The notes beneath the pieces were generated by a model that did not search any database, was not told the origin of the DNA, and worked only from the letters and a program-made list of their open reading frames with translations. Positions 7,153 through 16,046 of a stretch of 64,000 nt of DNA are shown here, one piece after another (within the stretch, counting starts at the first letter, position 1; every line of letters begins with the position of its first letter). The stretch is from Spirosoma montaniterrae (GTDB lineage: Bacteria > Bacteroidota > Bacteroidia > Cytophagales > Spirosomataceae): the NCBI RefSeq assembly GCF_001988955.1, contig NZ_CP014263.1, forward strand, positions 1,488,001 through 1,552,000. Direction: 5' to 3'. The position numbers were made by a program, and so were the translations under genes.

Positions 7153-9474
7153 ATGAAACAATACATTACCCAAGACCCCTGGAATATTGTTGAAGAGGGT
7201 TTCCACCGCGACCATAACGAAATCACCGAAAGTCTGATGAGCCTCGGCAATGGCCGGATCGGGCAACGGGGCAATTTTGAAGAAAAATTTACGGGTAAAA
7301 CCCTGCAAGGCAACTACGTAGCAGGCGTGTATTATCCCGACAAAACCCGCGTAGGCTGGTGGAAAAACGGATACCCTGACTACTTCGCCAAAGTCCTGAA
7401 CGCGGCAAACTGGATCGGCATCGACATTGACGTCGAGTACGAATCACTTGATCTCAACACCTGCGACGTGCATGATTTCCGGCGGGTGCTGAACATGCAG
7501 GCAGGCTACCTCGAACGCTCGTTTGTGGCGACGCTCAAAAGCGGGAAACAGTTGAAAGTCAACTCGAAACGCTTTTGCTCGATTGTTGACGACGAAGCGG
7601 GCGTTATTCGTTACAGCATTACCCCGCTTAATTTCGACGCCAAAATTACGATTACGCCCTACATTGACGGCACCATCCGCAACCGTGATGCCAATTATGA
7701 CGAAACATTCTGGGACGAAGTGCGGAAAGAAACGGCTTATGGTGAGGCATATATCGAACTGCGTACCCGGAAAACCGGCTTCCATGTAGCGTCGGGGATG
7801 TGCGTCGAAATTGAGCAGGACGCTGCAAAAGTCGATTACCAGTCACAGCCGATCAAGTACGAAAAATACGTTGCCAACCGCATCACGCTCGACTGTTGGC
7901 AGGGGCAGGAAACGGTGATTTATAAATATGCCGTGAATCTGTCGTCGCTGAATTACGATTCAGATTCGCTCGTGAAAGAAGCCCGCCAGTACATTCAGCG
8001 GATTACGCGTAAGGGTTTCGACAAGATGCTGTTCGAGCAGAAACAAGCCTGGGCCGATAAGTGGAAAATGAACGACATCACTATCGATGGCGACGTGGCC
8101 GCGCAACAGGGCATTCGGTTCAATATTTTTCAGTTGAACCAGACTTACACCGGCGAAGACGAGCGGCTCAACATTGGCCCAAAGGGATTCACTGGTGAAA
8201 AATATGGCGGCTCAACCTACTGGGATACAGAAGCTTACTGTTTGCCATTCTACCTCTCCACCGCCGACCAGAAAGTGGCGAGAAATCTGCTTGTGTATCG
8301 CTACAAACACTTGCAGAAGGCCATCGAAAACGCGCAGAAACTCGGATTCAGGGCCGGGGCCGCGCTTTACCCGATGGTGACAATGAACGGCGAAGAATGC
8401 CACAATGAGTGGGAAATTACCTTCGAGGAAATTCACCGCAACGGGGCTATTGCCTATGCCATCTACGATTACGTGCGCTATACCGGCGACGAGTTGTATT
8501 TAGTCGACTACGGGCTTGAAGTGCTGATTGCCATCAGCCGCTTCTGGAGTCAGCGCGTCAACTGGTCGAAGGATAAAAATCAGTATGTAATGCTGGGTGT
8601 GACGGGGCCAAACGAGTACGAAAACAACGTCAACAATAACTGGTATACCAATTACATTGCTGCCTGGACGCTTCGTTACACGATTGAAGCGGTGGGGAAA
8701 GTAAAAGCCCTGAACCCCGATAAATACGCCGACCTGATCGACCGGATTCATTTCCGCGAGGAGAAGGAAATCTCGACAGCGCAGCACATTGTCGACAACA
8801 TGCACTACCCGTTCGATGACGGGCGACAGGTGTTTTTGCAGCAGAGCGATTTCCTCGATAAAGACCTGATGCCCGTATCCGATATTCCGAAAGGGCAGCG
8901 GCCCCTGAACCAAAACTGGTCGTGGGATCGGATTCTGCGGTCGTGTTTTATCAAGCAGGCCGACGTATTACAGGGGTTGTATTTCTTTGAAGATGAGTTT
9001 GATACAGACACGCTTCGCCGGAATTTCGACTTCTACGAACCCATGACCGTACACGAATCATCGTTGTCGCCCTGCGTTCACAGTATTCAGGCATCAAAGC
9101 TCGGCATGGTCGAAAAAGCCTACGAGATGTATCTGCGCACGGCCCGGCTCGACCTCGATGATTATAACAACGACACCGAAGACGGATGCCACATCACGAG
9201 CATGGCCGGTACGTGGCTGGCTGTGGTAAAAGGTTTTGGCGGTATGCGCGTCGACGCCAAGGGATTGTCGTTCCGGCCTTACTGCCCGGCAGGCTGGCAG
9301 TCATTGGCGTTCAAGATTCGGTTTCGGGGCGTATTGTTGCAAATCACAACCACGCAGCAGGACGTCACGGTGCAGAATTTCTCGCAACAGCCCATCACGT
9401 TGCGCGTTCATGGCGAGCCGCTGATTATTGCCGGCAACAGTCAGGAAACGGTTGTTGTGAAGGAGTTGGCATAA
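7153..9474 (+). CDS. Glycoside hydrolase family 65 (maltose/trehalose/kojibiose-type phosphorylase)
   Basis: 773 residues. GH65 enzymes phosphorolyse alpha-glucobioses to beta-glucose 1-phosphate plus glucose. The general acid Glu488 lies in VTGPNEYENNVNNNWYTN, at the position known for maltose phosphorylase. The N-terminal super-sandwich domain, the (alpha/alpha)6 barrel with NQNWSWDRILRSC, and the C-terminal beta domain follow in normal order. I chose ATG 7153 (MKQYITQDPW) because it begins the conserved N-terminus; in-frame codons upstream overlap the DinB gene. No signal peptide. Which disaccharide is used cannot be decided. A beta-phosphoglucomutase-like HAD protein, the usual partner, is encoded far away at 40952. 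Confidence 0.92.
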   Translation: MKQYITQDPWNIVEEGFHRDHNEITESLMSLGNGRIGQRGNFEEKFTGKTLQGNYVAGVYYPDKTRVGWWKNGYPDYFAKVLNAANWIGIDIDVEYESLDLNTCDVHDFRRVLNMQAGYLERSFVATLKSGKQLKVNSKRFCSIVDDEAGVIRYSITPLNFDAKITITPYIDGTIRNRDANYDETFWDEVRKETAYGEAYIELRTRKTGFHVASGMCVEIEQDAAKVDYQSQPIKYEKYVANRITLDCWQGQETVIYKYAVNLSSLNYDSDSLVKEARQYIQRITRKGFDKMLFEQKQAWADKWKMNDITIDGDVAAQQGIRFNIFQLNQTYTGEDERLNIGPKGFTGEKYGGSTYWDTEAYCLPFYLSTADQKVARNLLVYRYKHLQKAIENAQKLGFRAGAALYPMVTMNGEECHNEWEITFEEIHRNGAIAYAIYDYVRYTGDELYLVDYGLEVLIAISRFWSQRVNWSKDKNQYVMLGVTGPNEYENNVNNNWYTNYIAAWTLRYTIEAVGKVKALNPDKYADLIDRIHFREEKEISTAQHIVDNMHYPFDDGRQVFLQQSDFLDKDLMPVSDIPKGQRPLNQNWSWDRILRSCFIKQADVLQGLYFFEDEFDTDTLRRNFDFYEPMTVHESSLSPCVHSIQASKLGMVEKAYEMYLRTARLDLDDYNNDTEDGCHITSMAGTWLAVVKGFGGMRVDAKGLSFRPYCPAGWQSLAFKIRFRGVLLQITTTQQDVTVQNFSQQPITLRVHGEPLIIAGNSQETVVVKELA

Positions 9475-9481
9475 ACATTTT

Positions 9482-9528
9482 ACCCCAATTCACCCTCTCG
9501 TTCCAAGAGGATGGATTGGGGTGCTTTT
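9482..9528 (+). terminator. Intrinsic terminator after the GH65 gene
   Basis: A 17-bp stem with two G-U/mismatch positions (ACCCCAATTCACCCTCT against AGAGGATGGATTGGGGT) followed by GCTTTTT. It lies between convergent genes, so it could also stop the minus-strand gene. Confidence 0.8.
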
Positions 9529-9536
9529 TCAAAAGG

Positions 9537-10277
9537 CTAATTTTGCTCAGACTTCAGGAAAATAGCATCCTGTTGCAGCAGCCGCCCGTCGCGGGGGCTG
9601 TGCAGTTGGTCGAAGGCACCGGCGTAGTAGAAACCGAGGCTCTGCATGGCGTCTACAATATCACAGAACAATGCCTGCCCTTCGTACATCGGCACAAACG
9701 ACGTTTCGGCAATTACTATTGTGGCTTCGCGGAGCGTGTTACGCCCGCCTTCAATGACCTGCATTTCGTAGCCCTGCACGTCGATTTTTACGAGTAGGTT
9801 TCGTTTGATTGTCATTGACTTCGCGGCTTCATCCAATTGCATGACTGGCACGGTAACGGTTGTTGAAATAGCCGTTTCGGGAAAATTAGCTACGTGAACA
9901 GAGGCCATTGTCAGCATCGAAGACGACACCGTGTGCTGATTGCGTTCAAAGGGAGCATCGCCATTGTAGTTGCCGAGAGCCAGGTTGTACGTAACTAAGT
10001 TGGGAAGTTTGCTCGTCAATTTGGATAGCGTTTCGTAACAGTCGGGCAGCGGCTCGAACGAATGAATTGTAGCGTTGGGAAACACCTGCGACAGCACTAA
10101 AGCTGCCTGACCGATGTTGGCTCCAATGTCGAATACTGTACCAATTTGCAACTGCTCAATCCACAGTTGTCGGTACTGTTTATACATGTGAATATCAAGA
10201 TTAAGCGAGGAATACGGCAAAAGATGTCGATTCTTCATGTAAAATCTGACCGACTTCGCTTTTTCGATTAGGTGCAT
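9537..10277 (-). CDS. FkbM family methyltransferase
   Basis: 246 residues. The SAM-binding motif I is FDIGANIGQAALVL (about residues 50-63) and motif II is HSFEPLPDCYETL, both diagnostic of the FkbM family of O-methyltransferases. KIDVQGYEMQVIEGG further on is the family's conserved third block. Targets are usually sugars or polyketides, and no glycan cluster is nearby to suggest one here. The N-terminal ~45 residues are basic and amphipathic, without a clear membrane segment. Transcribed divergently from corA. Confidence 0.9.
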   Translation of the reverse strand: MHLIEKAKSVRFYMKNRHLLPYSSLNLDIHMYKQYRQLWIEQLQIGTVFDIGANIGQAALVLSQVFPNATIHSFEPLPDCYETLSKLTSKLPNLVTYNLALGNYNGDAPFERNQHTVSSSMLTMASVHVANFPETAISTTVTVPVMQLDEAAKSMTIKRNLLVKIDVQGYEMQVIEGGRNTLREATIVIAETSFVPMYEGQALFCDIVDAMQSLGFYYAGAFDQLHSPRDGRLLQQDAIFLKSEQN

Positions 10278-10330
10278 GGGAGAGGAGCGTTACGCTAATA
10301 TTTTTACACTTGTTTTTCTTTAAACAAACT

Positions 10331-10360
10331 TTGCTGCTTACAAGTCAGCTACTACCTTCG
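10331..10360 (+). promoter_or_regulatory. Probable promoter of corA
   Basis: TTG (10331-10333), a 19-bp spacer and TACCTTCG (10353-10360), one mismatch from TAnnTTTG. The start codon is only 16 bases further on, which implies a very short leader. Confidence 0.55.
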
Positions 10361-10376
10361 GGTAATCAACCTTATT

Positions 10377-11327
10377 ATGATTCGGATCTTTCAGTTAGAC
10401 GAAACGGCAGTTCGTAAAATTCGCGATATCGACTCATTCTCAGATACCGAACGCACTCTTTGGGTCGATTTGCAAAACGCCACACCTGCCGAAATTAAAA
10501 GCGTTGAAGAAAAGTTTGACGTCGACTTCCTGAGTCAGCAGGAGCAGCTCGAAATTGAAAGCTCATCGCGCTACATCGAAGAAGATGACTACCTGATTGC
10601 GAACTCTAATTTCCTGGTTCCCGACGACGAGCAGCGATACCGCACTGTTCCGGTTAGTTTTATTCTAAAAGACGACACCCTGTTTACATACCGTAATGCC
10701 GACTTAAAAACCTTCGCCGACACGGTAAAACGCATTAAATCGCGCCGGGCGGTGTTTAGCGATGGTGCTCAAATCCTGATTTTCATCTTCGAGTCACGCA
10801 TCGATTACGACGCCGACCTTGTTGAAATGGTATCGAGCGAAATCAAGGCGATTAACCGAATGCTCGACCTCGATGCCACGCTTGACCGCGAAATGCTGCT
10901 CAACATCAACGATTACCAGGAATTGACCATGTCTATTCGCGAAAACGTAGTAGACAAGCAACGTGTTATCTCGGCCATGATTCGTTCCGACGGCTGGTTC
11001 AACGACGCCGAACAGCAACGACTTCGCACGCTCATTAAAGATATTAACTCACTAATCGATCATACAAATTTTATTTTTGAACGGTTGGAGTTTTTGCAGA
11101 ATACCTACCTCGGTCTGATTGATCTGGAGCAAAACCGGGTTGTGAAAATTTTCACGGTAGTGTCGCTTGTATTTATGCCTCCTACCCTGATTGCGAGCCT
11201 GTATGGCATGAATTTCGACGTAATGCCTGAGTTGCACTGGCCCTATGGATACGCTTTTGCCGTGGGACTGATGGTGCTGTCGTCGGCATTGACGGTCTGG
11301 ATTTTTCGACGCAAAAACTGGCTGTGA
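10377..11327 (+). CDS. corA: CorA family divalent cation transporter
   Basis: 316 residues. The N-terminal cytoplasmic alpha/beta domain is followed by a long helix and two C-terminal membrane segments. The selectivity signature YGMNF is at about residues 275-279, between the two segments, and the short basic tail RRKNWL is typical. The family forms pentamers in the inner membrane that take up magnesium and sometimes cobalt or nickel. The stop codon overlaps the possible GTG start of the following GH32 gene. Confidence 0.93.
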   Translation: MIRIFQLDETAVRKIRDIDSFSDTERTLWVDLQNATPAEIKSVEEKFDVDFLSQQEQLEIESSSRYIEEDDYLIANSNFLVPDDEQRYRTVPVSFILKDDTLFTYRNADLKTFADTVKRIKSRRAVFSDGAQILIFIFESRIDYDADLVEMVSSEIKAINRMLDLDATLDREMLLNINDYQELTMSIRENVVDKQRVISAMIRSDGWFNDAEQQRLRTLIKDINSLIDHTNFIFERLEFLQNTYLGLIDLEQNRVVKIFTVVSLVFMPPTLIASLYGMNFDVMPELHWPYGYAFAVGLMVLSSALTVWIFRRKNWL

Positions 11328-11329
11328 AG

Positions 11330-12913
11330 ATGTCGGTAAAAATGGCGAACTTGCTCCCGTTTTCAGCCTTTCTTATGTTCCGCCCGTTTGCTTTGCTGCT
11401 GGTTGTTGGCGCGTTTCCAACGTTGCTTCTGGCCCAGCGGTATTCGTCTGATACTACCTACCAACAGCCGTTTCGGCCACAGTACCACTTTTCGCCCCGC
11501 ATCAACTGGAGCAACGATCCCAACGGTCTGGTGTACTACGATGGCGAATATCATCTGTTCTTTCAGCACAACCCCGTTGATTCGCACTGGGGGCATATGA
11601 CCTGGGGCCACGCCATCAGCCGCGATCTCGTTCACTGGCGCGAACTGCCACCAGCCATTCCCGAAGAAAATGGAGTGATGATTTTTTCGGGAAGCTGCGT
11701 CGTCGATAAAAATAATACGAGTGGCTTCGGGCGCGACGGACGCGTGCCGATGGTAGCCATATACACCGGTCATGAACCGAATCGGCAAACGCAGCACATT
11801 GCTTACAGCTTAGACAAAGGCCGCACCTGGACCAAATACCAGAACAACCCGATTATCGACCTGAACAAGAAAGATTTCCGCGACCCGAAAGTTTTCTGGT
11901 ACGAACCCAGTCAGCGGTGGGTGATGGCTGTGGTGTTGCCTACCGAAAAGAAATTGCTGTTTTATAATTCATCGAATCTGAAACAATGGACCAAAACTGG
12001 CGAGTTTACAGCCGCCGACAGCCCGGCCAGCGTTTGGGAATGCCCCGATTTGATAGAAGTGCCGGTAGAGGGGACAATGGAGCGCAAATGGCTCCTGATG
12101 TTGTCGATGGGGAACAACGGCGCGGCTGGCGGATCGGGTATGCAGTACTACGTAGGCCGGTTTAATGGCCTGACTTTTACGAATGAATCGGCACCCGGCC
12201 CTACACGCTTTGTCGACTGGGGGAAAGATTATTACGCAGCCGTTACGTACAACAACCTGCCTGTTCGGGGTAATCGGGGCGCAATCAGCATTGGCTGGAT
12301 GGCGAATCTGCACTATGCTGGTGAGGTGCCAACGTCGCCTTTTCGGGGTATGATGACCCTGCCCCGCGAGTTGCGTTTGGTGAAAACACTGACAAAAAGC
12401 TACGAACTGGTGCAGCGGCCTATTCAGGAACTCAAACAATTGCTGGGGCCTGCTTTTCGTTGGAATGGCACCGACGTGTCGCAACTGAATCAGAGTTTAG
12501 TCAATGCGGGCGTATCGGGCGATTCGTATGTGCTGACTGCCGAACTCGAACCTATCCGAACGGAATCGGGCGTTCGGGTACGGCAGGGCAAAACGGCGCA
12601 AGGCGATACCGAAGCAACGGTTGTTGGTTACGACCCGCTCAAACAGCAGGTACACGTTGATCGAACGCGGTCGGGACTGGTGGCGTTTAAGAAAGAGTTT
12701 GCAGGCCGGTTCACGGCTCCGCTGAAACCGCAGAATGGGCGTATAACGTTGCAGATTTGGGTAGATCGGTCGTCGGTCGAGGTGTTTGGCAACGACGGGC
12801 TGATAACGCTCACCAACCAGATATTCCCCAGTCCCGACAGTCTGGGCATTGAATTTTACGGCAACGCGCTGCGCTCCGTAACGGTGCAGGCGGTTGAGGG
12901 AATCTGGAAGTAG
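11330..12913 (+). CDS. Secreted glycoside hydrolase family 32 (levanase/invertase type)
   Basis: About 527 residues. The catalytic nucleophile Asp63 is in WSNDPNG, the transition-state stabiliser in FRDPK (~residues 184-188), and the acid/base Glu237 in WECPD, so the five-bladed propeller active site is complete. A C-terminal beta-sandwich follows, with RSSVEVFGNDG. An N-terminal hydrophobic stretch ending LLLAQ indicates a Sec signal peptide, so it should act in the periplasm or outside. Possible starts are GTG 11324, ATG 11330 and ATG 11342; the last two give the cleaner signal peptide. GTG 11324 would overlap the corA stop. Substrate: fructans or sucrose, not resolved. Confidence 0.93.
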   Translation: MSVKMANLLPFSAFLMFRPFALLLVVGAFPTLLLAQRYSSDTTYQQPFRPQYHFSPRINWSNDPNGLVYYDGEYHLFFQHNPVDSHWGHMTWGHAISRDLVHWRELPPAIPEENGVMIFSGSCVVDKNNTSGFGRDGRVPMVAIYTGHEPNRQTQHIAYSLDKGRTWTKYQNNPIIDLNKKDFRDPKVFWYEPSQRWVMAVVLPTEKKLLFYNSSNLKQWTKTGEFTAADSPASVWECPDLIEVPVEGTMERKWLLMLSMGNNGAAGGSGMQYYVGRFNGLTFTNESAPGPTRFVDWGKDYYAAVTYNNLPVRGNRGAISIGWMANLHYAGEVPTSPFRGMMTLPRELRLVKTLTKSYELVQRPIQELKQLLGPAFRWNGTDVSQLNQSLVNAGVSGDSYVLTAELEPIRTESGVRVRQGKTAQGDTEATVVGYDPLKQQVHVDRTRSGLVAFKKEFAGRFTAPLKPQNGRITLQIWVDRSSVEVFGNDGLITLTNQIFPSPDSLGIEFYGNALRSVTVQAVEGIWK

Positions 12914-12985
12914 GCTTAAAAATTCTTAATTAAAGCCATCATCCGGCTGAAACTGTTAGTTTTGTTACACCAATACGAACCCTGA

Positions 12986-13867
12986 ATGGCTCGTCAGAAA
13001 AAAAATGTAGGTCAATATCCCAGCGGCATGATTCTGTTCAGCCTGACGCTGGCGTTGTTTTTAATTGGTTTTTGCGGATTGCTCGCTATTCAGTCGAAAC
13101 GACTGGTGACGTACATCCGTGAGAACTACGAAATGCGGGCTTTCTTAGACAAAGACCTCAATTCGACTGAACTGAAAAAACTATCGGAAACGCTGGCCGA
13201 TCAACCTTACGTACTAAAAACCGACGGCGTAGCGCAGCTCGGTTTCGTACCGAAAGAAGACGCTGCGAAGGAGTTTATTGCTGATACCAAAGAAGATTTT
13301 TCGAAGTTTCTGGGCGAAAATCCACTCCGCGACAGCTATCGGATCAAGCTAAACGAAGCGTATTTTGAAGAAGCGAAGCTGACAGAAGTAAAACAGGACC
13401 TGGAGCAGATCGACGGAATTTTTGAGGTAGTGTACCCCGAAAATCTGGTAGACAGCATTAACCGGAACGTAACCAAGATTTACATAGTGATGTCGGCCTT
13501 TGCGCTGGTTCTGCTATTAATAATTGTGGTGCTGATGAACAACACGATTCGTCTGGCGTTGCATTCTCAGCGGCTTCTGATCCGTAGTATGCAGTTGGTG
13601 GGGGCTACGAATGCTTTTATCACGCGCCCATTTCTGGGGCGGGGTATGTGGCAGGGGTTTCTGGCCGGTGTTATTGCGGTGGTGCTGTTGCTGGTGGGTT
13701 TGTACATTGCTATTCAGAATTTGCCTGAACTGGCGGCTTTTCAGGAACCCGAAAAGATTGCCATGCTAATGGGCGGAGTTGTTGCACTGGGCGTGGTGAT
13801 CGGATTTTTGAGCACGTTTCAGGCTGTAAACCGGTATTTGGGCCTAACGCTGGACGAATTGTATTAA
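12986..13867 (+). CDS. ftsX: Cell division protein FtsX
   Basis: 293 residues. One N-terminal transmembrane segment (residues ~14-34), an extracytoplasmic domain, then three membrane segments in the C-terminal permease domain: the FtsX topology. With the ATPase FtsE it forms an ABC-like complex at the division site that controls cell-wall hydrolases. FtsE is not adjacent. A TAGTTTTG at 12957-12964 is a good -7 box upstream, though without a clear TTG. First gene of the conserved ftsX-DUF3098-uppP-truB-ribF run. Confidence 0.9.
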   Translation: MARQKKNVGQYPSGMILFSLTLALFLIGFCGLLAIQSKRLVTYIRENYEMRAFLDKDLNSTELKKLSETLADQPYVLKTDGVAQLGFVPKEDAAKEFIADTKEDFSKFLGENPLRDSYRIKLNEAYFEEAKLTEVKQDLEQIDGIFEVVYPENLVDSINRNVTKIYIVMSAFALVLLLIIVVLMNNTIRLALHSQRLLIRSMQLVGATNAFITRPFLGRGMWQGFLAGVIAVVLLLVGLYIAIQNLPELAAFQEPEKIAMLMGGVVALGVVIGFLSTFQAVNRYLGLTLDELY

Positions 13868-13888
13868 GCAGTCAACTGTAGACGAGAA

Positions 13889-14233
13889 ATGGCAAAAGAT
13901 AAACAGGGTGGTTCTACAACCCTCGCCCGCGAGGAGTTAGCCCGGAAAACAAACGCTGCTGCCGCCCCGGCAACGGCTCCTAAAACAAATCCTGTTCGGC
14001 CCGTTACTGAGCCGACACGGACGCTGGCAGTGGCTACGCTTCCGTTTGGACGACGTAACTACGTGCTCATGCTGGCTGGCATTGGCATTATTCTGCTCGG
14101 ATTTTTTATCATGAGTCTCGATAAAGAAGAGTTTGGCTTCGGCTTTCTGGGCCTTACGCTCGGCCCATTGGTGGTTATGAGCGGCTTTGTGCTGGAGTTT
14201 TTCGCCATTCTGGCAAATCCGAAAAAAGTATAA
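13889..14233 (+). CDS. DUF3098 domain-containing membrane protein
   Basis: 114 residues. A basic, Ala/Pro/Thr-rich N-terminal ~50 residues is followed by two close membrane segments (about residues 58-76 and 87-108) joined by a short loop with DKEEFG. This small protein occurs between ftsX and uppP across Bacteroidota, which suggests a role near the division or wall-synthesis machinery; function is not known to me. It starts 21 bases after ftsX. Confidence 0.85.
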   Translation: MAKDKQGGSTTLAREELARKTNAAAAPATAPKTNPVRPVTEPTRTLAVATLPFGRRNYVLMLAGIGIILLGFFIMSLDKEEFGFGFLGLTLGPLVVMSGFVLEFFAILANPKKV

Positions 14234-14320
14234 AGTTGCAGGGTTATTGAGTTGGAAAGTTGTAGAGTTGCGATACACATCCCAACTTTACAACCTTACA
14301 ACTATATAACTATACAACTG
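14234..14320. repeat. Intergenic inverted repeat, GTTGTAGAGTTG word family
   Basis: The left arm holds repeated GTTG/GAGTTG/AGTTGTAGAGTTG words and the right arm their complements (CAACTTTACAACCTTACAAC...CTATACAACTG), with a centre of about 12 bases. It starts directly after the DUF3098 stop codon and ends 6 bases before uppP. Same words as the element at 22109-22206. Confidence 0.8.
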
Positions 14321-14326
14321 TATTGA

Positions 14327-15172
14327 ATGGAGTTAATTCACGCGATTGCGCTGGCTATCATTGAGGGCCTGACCGAGTTTTTGCCGGTTTCCTCAACCGG
14401 ACACATGATTATCTACTCGTCGCTGGCGGGTATTGCCGGTAACGAATTTACGAAGTTGTATACAGTCAACGTTCAGTTTGGCTGCATACTGTCGGTGCTG
14501 GTGCTTTATCACCGCCGTTTCCTGACTGATACGCGCACGGGTGATATTGAGGTCTACGACTGGGTAAAACGACTGCCTCCCAACCTGCAACGGCTAACCG
14601 ACTTTTACGCTAAAATCCTGATTGCCTTTCTCCCTGCGGCCATTATCGGTTTTCTGCTCAATGATCTTATCGACTCGTTACTCGAAAACGTAGTGGTTGT
14701 AGCAATCTCACTGCTGGTGGGAGGTATCGTACTGGTATTTATCGACAAAATCGTGGCCGAGCAACCGAAAGACCACGATGTAACGGTACCCGATGCACTG
14801 CGTATTGGCTTTTTCCAGTGCATTGCTATGATTCCGGGCGTTTCGCGGTCGGCAGCCACTATTATTGGGGGTATGTTTCAGGGGTTGACGCGCCAGCAGG
14901 CCGCTGAATTTTCGTTCTTTCTGGCCGTGCCGACAATGGCGGCTGCATCGGGCTACAAACTCCTTAAAACCTATAAGTTGCTTCAACCCGCCGATTATCA
15001 GACGCTACTGATTGGCAATGCCATTGCGTTTGTGGTGGGGCTGCTTGCCATTCGTGGCTTTGTCGGTTTTCTGACCAAATACGGCTTTAAAGCCTTTGGC
15101 TATTACCGCATCGCGCTTGGCCTGTTGTTGTTGGGCCTGATGGCATCGGGCGTGAAGTTAGATGTCTTGTGA
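14327..15172 (+). CDS. uppP: Undecaprenyl-diphosphatase
   Basis: 281 residues, polytopic (about seven to eight membrane segments). The family signatures [14 protein letters not shown] (residues ~13-26) and [14 protein letters not shown] (~168-181) are both intact. The enzyme recycles undecaprenyl pyrophosphate to the monophosphate carrier for peptidoglycan and other wall polymers, and high activity gives bacitracin tolerance. Third gene of the ftsX operon. Confidence 0.95.
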   Translation: MELIHAIALAIIEGLTEFLPVSSTGHMIIYSSLAGIAGNEFTKLYTVNVQFGCILSVLVLYHRRFLTDTRTGDIEVYDWVKRLPPNLQRLTDFYAKILIAFLPAAIIGFLLNDLIDSLLENVVVVAISLLVGGIVLVFIDKIVAEQPKDHDVTVPDALRIGFFQCIAMIPGVSRSAATIIGGMFQGLTRQQAAEFSFFLAVPTMAAASGYKLLKTYKLLQPADYQTLLIGNAIAFVVGLLAIRGFVGFLTKYGFKAFGYYRIALGLLLLGLMASGVKLDVL

Positions 15173-15176
15173 GGAG

Positions 15177-15274
15177 TTATTACACAGAGATACACGGAGG
15201 GAAAAGAGATTCACAGAGATTTTTTTAAAACTTTCTCCGTGAATCTCTTCTCTTTCTGTGTATCTCTGTGTAAC
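15177..15274. repeat. Intergenic inverted repeat, CACAGAGATACAC word family
   Basis: A large hairpin between uppP and truB. The outer arms GTTATTACACAGAGATACACGGAG and GTGTATCTCTGTGTAAC are complementary, and inside are GAAAAGAGATTCAC / GTGAATCTCTTCTC. The middle is a T/A-rich loop. Same words as 19332-19434 and 63226-63313. Confidence 0.85.
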
Positions 15275-15288
15275 AAAAAAACAGTCCT

Positions 15289-15990
15289 GTGTCAGAAACG
15301 CAAATACCAGACCCCGGCCAGCTAATTCTCATCGATAAGCCGTTAACATGGACGTCGTTCGATGCGGTTAATAAACTGAAATACGCCTGTAAGTTTAAGA
15401 AAATCGGTCACGCCGGTACGCTCGACCCGCTGGCAACCGGTTTGCTCATTCTTTGCACGGGCAAAATGACCAAGCAAATCGACCAGTATCAGGCGCAGGA
15501 AAAAGAATATACCGGCACCCTTGTACTGGGCAAAACCACGCCCTCGATTGATCTCGAAACGGGATTTGAAGCCGAGTTCGATACAAGCGGTATTACACCC
15601 GAACAGGTTGCCGACGCAGCCCGGCAGCTAACCGGCGACATTACGCAGGTGCCGCCCATTTACTCGGCGGTACGGGTCGGTGGAGAGCGGCTCTACGAAA
15701 AAGCTCGTCGGGGCGAAACCGCCGACCGAGTTCAGGGTGGTATCAAGAGCCGACAGGTTACGGTATCGGTCTTTGAGGTAGCTACAGAGCGGTTCCCCGA
15801 AGTTGATTTTCGCATTGTGTGTTCCAAAGGCACGTATATTCGCAGCTTGGTACGCGATTTGGGCCTGTTGCTCAACAATGGAGCTTACATGAGTGCGCTG
15901 CGCCGAACCCGCATCGGCGATTTTCGCGTTGAAGACGCCGACACGATAGAAGGTTTTATTGAGAAGTTTAAACTGAACAATGAAGCGTGA
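15289..15990 (+). CDS. truB: tRNA pseudouridine synthase B
   Basis: 233 residues. TruB makes pseudouridine-55 in the T loop of tRNAs. The catalytic Asp is in GHAGTLDPLATGLL (about residues 42-55), and the KGTYIRSLVRDLG motif lies near residues 184-196. The start is GTG at 15289, since the next residues lead straight into the conserved N-terminus. The last codons (E-A-stop) coincide with the edge of a degenerate downstream hairpin. Confidence 0.95.
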   Translation: MSETQIPDPGQLILIDKPLTWTSFDAVNKLKYACKFKKIGHAGTLDPLATGLLILCTGKMTKQIDQYQAQEKEYTGTLVLGKTTPSIDLETGFEAEFDTSGITPEQVADAARQLTGDITQVPPIYSAVRVGGERLYEKARRGETADRVQGGIKSRQVTVSVFEVATERFPEVDFRIVCSKGTYIRSLVRDLGLLLNNGAYMSALRRTRIGDFRVEDADTIEGFIEKFKLNNEA

Positions 15991-16040
15991 AAAGTTGGGT
16001 TGTTTTACATGTTCACCCATTACTTTTCACTTTTCGCTCC
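15982..16040. repeat. Degenerate intergenic inverted repeat, GTGAAAAGT words
   Basis: Left GAAGCGTGAAAAGTTGGG and right CCCATTACTTTTCACTTTTCGCTCC are complementary apart from one word missing in the left arm. It spans the truB stop codon to just before ribF. Weaker than the other elements but of the same design. Confidence 0.5.
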
Positions 16041-16046
16041 TGAAGA

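Noticed and set aside
9186..9797. Plus-strand open frame spanning the GH65 end, the terminator and the FkbM gene
   Set aside because: It runs through a terminator and antisense to FkbM; translation is not protein-like.
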